DNA from: Welwitschia mirabilis
Taxonomy: Eukaryota > Gnetophyta > Gnetopsida > Welwitschiales
NCBI GenBank assembly: GCA_051453625.1
Contig: JBOZIK010000001.1
Coordinates: forward strand, 79,136,528 to 79,162,514
DNA: 25,987 bases
Direction: 5' to 3'
Shown here: piece after piece, positions 20,898-25,987 of the stretch
How the letters are laid out: every line of letters begins with the position of its first letter
How positions within the stretch are numbered: the first letter of the stretch is position 1
The notes under the pieces: model-generated
Seen by the model: the letters and a program-made list of their open reading frames with translations, nothing else
Databases searched by the model: none
What the model was told of the DNA's origin: nothing
Translations under genes and position numbers: made by a program

Positions 20898-20982
20898 GTA
20901 CTTCATGTTAATGTTAATTTAATACTCTCCAAGATTAAATTTATTTTGATATAGAGTATAAGGACTAACTTGGGTGACAACA

Positions 20983-21559
20983 AGTTAGTAACTTAGTTAT
21001 TTGATTGCACTTACATCATTACATTTCCATTCCATGAGATGGTCATTTCCATTACATTACATTCATATCATCTCATCATTTGCATTACTGATTTTATTTT
21101 TAAGTTATTTAAAAATACCAAAAATAATGATGTACCTTTCTTTTCAAATGAATTAATCTTTTAATATTCCTTTGTTTTCTTCACCAATTTTCAATGTTTG
21201 GGTTGCATCCTATATTGACATGTTTCATGTGCTAAGATTAGAAGTATAATTAATAAGTGAAACTATATTAATACACACATAACAAACAAATACTCTTAGC
21301 TATATTCTTGCAGTATGATTAGATGTTATAGCATCAGTTTACTTAGAGGAATCTTTAAGATAATAACTAAAGAATTTTCTCATTTATTTTAGGAGCTGAC
21401 TTACCCAAATAAAGTTTTTAACATGGTTGTTTTTGTCAGATCATTTTTCTATCTAATATTTCATTAAATTTATAGTTTTACATATAATAGAATGGTGTCC
21501 TTAATTTTGGTTTAATACAAGATCATATAAGTACCTTGTTAAAGAAAAAATTCTTACTA
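20983..21559. other. A+T-rich stretch without genes
   Basis: No coding or structural feature is supported. Short repeated CATTACATT/CCATTACATTAC words occur at about 21015-21085. The right part may be decayed LINE sequence upstream of the recognisable region. Confidence 0.5.
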
Positions 21560-23610
21560 CATTATGGAGTGTAGAGCCTAGGAATTTTGGCCACATATGC
21601 TAGATTGATTGATGGAATTACACCTTATGTAAAGTTTAGAATTATGCTTATTATATTGAAAAATTAGAAGTTTCATAAGCTAGACCTTCATCTTAATTTT
21701 TTAGGTAGAAAATTTTAGATTTAAATAATCAACTTACTACTGATCCTTTTAATTCTAAGCTTTAGGCTACACTTGTTGAAGCTAGGATGACTTAGCAAAA
21801 ATGGAAGGTTTACCATATAGAAAGTTCCCTTTTGAAAGTATACTTTAATCATTTCTCAAGATGATAATTCTAAATACTTTTTTAAATTTTTAAATAATTT
21901 GAATATTGAGCCTCTAATTAGTCTTTTGAAGGTTACTAGCCTAATTCTTTCATATCATTATGACATTCTCATTTTTTTAAAGGATAATTTTCACACTATA
22001 TTTCAAGAGGCACCTACCAACCAAGATGAGTTTGGTTGGCTCTTTTCATTTCTTTTTCTAGTAATTACTCCTAAAATTTAGGAAATGTTTAATATTAATA
22101 TCTATTATAGAACTAAAGGAAGCTTCTTTTAATCTAACAAATGATAAAGCAACTAGTTTCAATGGTTTATAGTTTTATATGGAAAACAGGGATATGTTCA
22201 TGATTATCTCAATGTCATAAGGAAAGCCAGTCAACGAGGATTTCTTAGTGACCATATTAACAAAGGTATCATCCATTTATTAGCTAAATCAAGTAATCCT
22301 CTTTTTATAAGTAACTCATGTCCTATTACGTTATTAAATGTTACTTATATGATTTAAGCCAAATGCTTAGCTCATTAGATTAAAATAATTCTATCTATTA
22401 TTATCAATGAGCAATAGATAGGATTTATTCCTAGTAGGGAGATTCTTTTAAATGTTTTGATAGCAAGGAAAGGTCATCAATGGGCTATTGATTCAAACTA
22501 GAATATCATCTTCATTAAGCTTAATTATGCTAAAGCATATGATAAAGTTAAATGGGATTTTATTCTTTCTATATGAAAAATTTGGGTTTTAGATTGCAAT
22601 TTCTTTATATGATAATATGTTTATTTGTAGATGCAAATGCTTGTATTACTACCTTCTACAGAATAAATTCTACACCTTATATTCATCATTTAGCTAGGAA
22701 AGATTGGGCCTTAGCTCCATATCTTTTCATAGTTGTAGCTAATTTTCTTTGCTGTACTATTTCACATGATATGCAAAAAGGTTTAGCAAGGGGAATTTCT
22801 TTGTGTGATTATTATTATCAATTATTGAATTTATATTTTGTTGATGATTCATTTGTCATGATGGAAAATGATCAATAGTCTGTTAATCAAATTTGTACTT
22901 GTATTTAGCAGTATTATTAATTTTCAAGAGGTGGTATAAACTAGTAAAGGTCTTTGGTTTATGTGGTAAGCAAAGATTATTAGCATCTTTCACGTTATGC
23001 ATGGAACATTTTACAAGGGGAAAGAATTATTAGATCTTTCAATGCTTTTTGTTCTTTTAAACTTCATCCTTAAAAGTTCTAGTGTTGAACATTACAGAGA
23101 ATTCAAAGGAAAGTGGATAAATGGAGGATAAAATGGAATCTTGTTATAACTTGATATTTGGTTTGTAAATCAATCATTTTTTGTATTCATATTTATCATT
23201 CTTTTCATTAGGTTCATCAAAAATTACTTATTAAAAGCTAGCATAACTACTTAGAACTTTTATGTGATCTTATGCAAAAGGGGAAAAAATGTTTCCTAGA
23301 ATCACCTAGAATATTATGGCCTTACCTAAAGAAAAGGAAGGTCTAGGATTTATTAATTTACAGTATCTAGTATTAGCTTGGTTAGAAAATGGATGATACA
23401 GTGTTTTAGTACTATTTCTAATGATTTCGAATTTACCTTTTCTTTTCCTTCCTTTTCTCACCCCCCTCGCTTCCTTATCGTCCCTCCTCCTTCTCCTCCC
23501 CTCTCCTTTTTTGATGTTAGGAATTTATTTCCAAAGAATCAATGGATATGGTAGAACATCCATCCTAAAAATTGGTTTTTTGCTCTCTTAGAGATAAAAA
23601 TCATATAAAG
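21560..23610 (+). pseudogene. LINE (non-LTR retrotransposon) ORF2 remnant
   Basis: The + strand, in shifting frames, shows landmarks of plant L1-like ORF2. YFFKFLNNLNIEPLISLLKV (about 21871-21935) precedes the RT. NDKATSFNG (about 22139) is the RT entry motif. IGFIPSREILLNVLIA lies at about 22420-22470. KLNYAKAYDKVKWDF at 22517-22561 is motif A, with the catalytic Asp replaced by Asn. In the frame 22552-22878, LAPYLFIVVANFL and LYFVDDSFVMM follow, the latter being the intact Asp-Asp motif. ALPKEKEGLGFINLQYLVLA at about 23313-23375 belongs to the conserved region after RT. Several stops and frameshifts break it. ORF2 nicks target DNA and primes reverse transcription; no endonuclease domain is recognisable here. 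Confidence 0.8.
23436..23516. repeat. Polypyrimidine tract
   Basis: About 80 bp almost entirely of C and T (ccttttcttttccttccttt, then ctcacccccctcgcttcctt, then ccctcctccttctcctcccc), ending at TTTTTTGATG. It lies within the decayed LINE and is much more C-rich than its surroundings. Confidence 0.8.
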
Positions 23611-23620
23611 TATATTTAAA

Positions 23621-23660
23621 AAATATTTTAAAGGATTGAAAAATATTTTAAAGGATTGAA
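23621..23660. repeat. Exact 20-bp tandem duplication
   Basis: AAATATTTTAAAGGATTGAA occurs twice in immediate succession (23621-23640 and 23641-23660) without a mismatch, so it is recent, or an assembly or polymerase slip. Confidence 0.9.
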
Positions 23661-23984
23661 AAATACTTCATTCTTTTATTTCTTGTAATCATATAAAGGT
23701 TCCAGATGATTTAGTTTAACATAATATTTTGCTTTTTTTTTTCCTCTTTGGAAATTACAAATTCAAGATTCATTACACCATGGTTGAATCGAAGCTTTCA
23801 TTCAAGAAATAACTATATAACTTGGATTGATTTTCAATAGGCTTATGGGGCTTTTATTGGCTTATAATAAAATTATTTTGACCTCCATCAATTCCTACAT
23901 CATGCATGTTAAACCTCCTATAATCATTCTTTACATAAAAGTTGTAAAATCATTCTATTTCCTGAAGCATTCTATTTTCTGAAG
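23661..23984. other. A+T-rich stretch between LINE and the right copia LTR
   Basis: No gene is seen. A 17-bp near-duplicate (ATTCTATTTCCTGAAGC then ATTCTATTTTCTGAAGT) lies at 23952-23985, next to the presumed LTR end. Confidence 0.5.
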
Positions 23985-24278
23985 TGCAAGCCACATATGT
24001 ATTTCCTAAGAATGTGCAGAACGAGGCTTTCATCGACCCTCCAGACACAGGAATCCCCAATGCAAGCCAAGGCAATATGAAAGTCGCAGAGAAACAGCAC
24101 CGGATTCCTTTCATTCTTCACATTGAATACTTGAATGTTAAGTCAGAAATAAGACAAATATTGATACGCTCCTTAACCTTTAAGAGCTAAGAATGTCGTT
24201 TATTTATAGGGAAAATACACCCATCATTTTCAAGTAGAAATTATAGGTGGATGACAAATCAAGGTGCCACCTTATCTA
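23985..24278 (-). repeat. Part of the 3' LTR of the right copia element (minus strand)
   Basis: It lies downstream of the minus-strand copia RNase H and differs from its neighbours by higher G+C. On the minus strand it has a TATA box (24201-24208), a leader-like stretch, and an end reading ACATATGTGGCTTGCA at 23985. The LTR start must lie inside the N gap. The exact right-hand (low-coordinate) end is an inference from the TG on + at 23985. The 68-codon + strand frame at 23984-24190 is antisense to this LTR and has no known motif. Confidence 0.55.
24201..24208 (-). promoter_or_regulatory. TATA box of the right copia LTR
   Basis: The minus strand reads CCCTATAAATAAACGAC, a plant TATA box in the U3 part of the LTR. 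Confidence 0.55.
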
Positions 24279-24619
24279 NNNNNNNNNNNNNNNNNNNNNN
24301 NNNNNNNNNNNNNNNNNNNNNNNNNNNNNNNNNNNNNNNNNNNNNNNNNNNNNNNNNNNNNNNNNNNNNNNNNNNNNNNNNNNNNNNNNNNNNNNNNNNN
24401 NNNNNNNNNNNNNNNNNNNNNNNNNNNNNNNNNNNNNNNNNNNNNNNNNNNNNNNNNNNNNNNNNNNNNNNNNNNNNNNNNNNNNNNNNNNNNNNNNNNN
24501 NNNNNNNNNNNNNNNNNNNNNNNNNNNNNNNNNNNNNNNNNNNNNNNNNNNNNNNNNNNNNNNNNNNNNNNNNNNNNNNNNNNNNNNNNNNNNNNNNNNN
24601 NNNNNNNNNNNNNNNNNNN
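24279..24619. other. Assembly gap, 341 N
   Basis: It hides the end of the RNase H domain, the polypurine tract and the start of the 3' LTR of the minus-strand copia element. Every open frame across it is an artefact. Confidence 0.97.
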
Positions 24620-25987
24620 CCATGTAGCTTCTTTGACACCTTCAGTTACTGAAACATACTCTGCTTCGGTTGTTGATAATGCAGTAATGGACTGAAGAGA
24701 AGCCTTCCAGCTGATAGCAGTATTATAGAGAGTAAAAATGTATCCTGAGAGAGATCTTCGTCTATCTGAGTCACCACCAAAATCCGAATCAGTAAATCCT
24801 ATTCCAGTAGTTGATGTATTTTGGCCTCCATTAAACACTAAGCGCATAGTAGAAGATCCCTTCAAATAACGAAGGATCCATTTTACTGCAATCCAATGAT
24901 CTTTTCCTGGATTATGCATGTATCGACTGACTATACTAACAGCATATGCAAGATCAAGTCTAATGCAGATCATAGCATACATTAAAATTCCAACAGCATG
25001 AGCATAAGGAATGGTTGACATACTTTCAATTTCTTCTTTGGTTTTTGGACAGCAATCTAAAGACAATTTGAAGTGAGCAGCGAAGGGAGTAGAAACAATT
25101 TTACAATTTAACATGTTGAACCTGTGAAGAACTTTCTGAATATATTTGCTTTGAGAGAGAAACAATTTGCCAGCTTGATGATCTCTACTTATAACCATAC
25201 CAAGAATTTTCTTGACTTCACCCAGATCCCTCATCTCAAACTCTTTATCTAGTTGTGATTTTAATCTATCAATTAAGGCTTTGTTGCGAGAGGCGATTAA
25301 CGTATCATCGACATACAATAATAAATACACAAAGGACTTATCAGGATATTGCTGGTAGTATATACAGTGGTCATATTGACTTCTAATAAAGCCTTGCCTA
25401 ATCATAAATGCCTCAAACTTCTTATACCACTGTCGCGGAGCTTGTTTAAGGCCATANNNNNNNNNNNNNNNNNNNNNNNNNNNNNNNNNNNNNNNNNNNN
25501 NNNNNNNNNNNNNNNNNNNNNNNNNNNNNNNNNNNNNNNNNNNNNNNNNNNNNNNNNNNNNNNNNNNNNNNNNNNNNNNNNNNNNNNNNNNNNNNNNNNN
25601 NNNNNNNNNNNNNNNNNNNNNNNNNNNNNNNNNNNNNNNNNNNNNNNNNNNNNAAATTTCAAGGAAATCTATACCTTCTTTTTGGTTGTAGCCCTGACAA
25701 CCAACCGTGCTTTCCATCTTGCATTTTCAACTCCTGGGATACCTTCCTTTTTCTTGTAGATCCATTTATAGTTCAAAGGAAGTTTATTAGATGAAAGTTT
25801 ACACAAACTCCAAGTGTTATTTTCATGAAGACTTTCTATTTCTTTGGTCATTACCATGAGCCATTTCAAGGAGTCGGCACACGAGATAGCTTCTGAATAA
25901 GAGGAAGGTTCCATATCGTTAGAATTTCTTGGGCAACTGAGAGAGCATACGCCACTAGATCGTTCTCAATGTTAAGATATCTAGCTG
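24620..25987 (-). pseudogene. Ty1/copia reverse transcriptase-RNase H, Tork/Tnt1-like, partial
   Basis: Read leftward from the right edge: DLVAYALSVAQEI (about 25920-25960); then, in a new frame, MEPSSYSEAISCADSLKWLM and NTWSLCKL to KKKEGIPGVENARWKARLVV (25669-25914), the start of the copia RT. A one-base frameshift near 25697 leads to GYNQKEGIDFLEI. After the gap come YGLKQAPRQWYKKF, LLLYVDDTLIASRN with the intact YVDD active site at 25304-25315, RYMHNPGKDHWIAVKWILRY, then RNase H with GFTDSDFGGDSDRRRSLSGY and ALSTTEAEYVSVTEGVKEAT, cut by the second gap. The frame from about 25456 to 24620 is open, so decay is mild, but two frameshifts (25697 and 25915-25921) make it a pseudogene as assembled. 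Integrase and gag lie beyond the right edge. The motif wording suggests the Tork lineage. Confidence 0.93.
25457..25653. other. Assembly gap, 197 N, inside copia RT
   Basis: The gap separates EGIDFLEI from YGLKQAPRQW. Copia RTs have about 65 residues between these blocks, close to 197 bp, and the frame is kept across it. The gap size is therefore credible and no large insertion is needed. Confidence 0.95.

Larger units (their letters stand above)
15674..20982 (+). mobile_element. Decayed Ty3/gypsy retrotransposon, Athila-like
   Basis: Reading the + strand in shifting frames gives, in order, a gag zinc-knuckle remnant, a gag-protease linker, an aspartic protease, reverse transcriptase, RNase H and integrase. 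Then come a non-coding stretch, a polypurine tract and an LTR. Protease-RT-RNase H-integrase order is diagnostic of Ty3/gypsy, since copia has integrase before RT. The RT wording (IIYAISDSEWV, FDGCNGYNQ) is close to the Athila/Tat branch. There are many stops and frameshifts and no domain is intact, so the copy is old. The 5' LTR is not recognisable upstream and the left boundary is only where similarity starts. Confidence 0.85.
20024..20982 (+). repeat. 3' LTR of the Ty3/gypsy remnant
   Basis: The start TGTTGCAATCCC follows the polypurine tract. I place the end at GGGTGACAACA (20982) because CAACA mirrors the opening TGTTG, giving 959 bp. Inside are a TATA box at 20629-20636 and a perfect CT tract at 20827-20895. 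Without the 5' LTR the right end is provisional. Confidence 0.6.

Noticed and set aside
20724-20954. 76-codon frame with a Ser-Leu run
   Set aside because: It is a read-through of the CT microsatellite.
23984-24190. 68-codon frame of more normal composition
   Set aside because: It is antisense to the copia LTR and its better composition reflects the LTR's higher G+C; no motif was recognised.
24247-25759. Long open frames across the N runs (24247-24695 on +, 24259-24639 on -, 25349-25759 on +, 25402-25662 on -)
   Set aside because: They are open only because N bases cannot give stop codons. The only real coding signal there is the minus-strand copia RT-RNase H.
1-25987. tRNA, rRNA or cellular protein genes
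   Set aside because: No cloverleaf-type sequence, rRNA block or cellular protein motif was recognised on either strand by reading; every coding signal belongs to retroelements.

Overview
The window is intergenic, repeat-dominated nuclear DNA from a plant, very probably a seed plant with a large genome. It is strongly A+T-rich and contains no cellular gene I can support. What can be recognised is transposable-element sequence: two different Ty1/copia elements, a decayed Ty3/gypsy element of Athila-like type, a decayed LINE, and a large non-autonomous LTR element. This lineage mix and the TG...CA long terminal repeats with tRNA-iMet-type primer sites are typical of plants. The species cannot be named from the sequence.

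Layout, left to right. 1-386: the end of a SIRE-like copia RNase H on +, followed by a non-coding tail (387-1277) with repeated polypurine-tract-like blocks, then its 3' LTR (1278 to about 2594), which carries a decayed array of the palindrome GGTCGACC upstream of a TATA box. 2595-4870: A+T-rich DNA with a CA/TG tract, a long imperfect direct repeat, and a probable minus-strand LTR promoter with about four 68-bp tandem repeats upstream of its TATA box. 4877-14252: the most striking object, two 4.6-kb direct repeats with LTR-type ends, separated by only 118 bp. Those 118 bp hold a primer-binding-site-like sequence at one end and a polypurine tract at the other, and the pair is flanked by a near-perfect 5-bp target duplication (CTAGT/TTAGT). 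I read it as one retrotransposon made almost wholly of LTR. 14258-15673: featureless A+T-rich DNA with a small minisatellite.

15674-20982: a Ty3/gypsy remnant on +, readable in order as gag zinc knuckle, protease, reverse transcriptase, RNase H, integrase, polypurine tract and 3' LTR. It is riddled with stops and frameshifts, and its RT catalytic pair has decayed to Asp-Gly. 21560-23610: a LINE remnant on + with pieces of RT and downstream domains. 23985-25987: a Tork/Tnt1-like copia element on the minus strand, less decayed than the rest (YVDD intact, two frameshifts), with its LTR at 23985 and upward and its 5' part beyond the right edge.

Four runs of N (4372-4381, 8805-8881, 24279-24619, 25457-25653) are assembly gaps. 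Open reading frames spanning them are artefacts. The elements do not form a pathway. The picture is of nested and adjacent insertions of different ages, and the large element sits in older repeat DNA.
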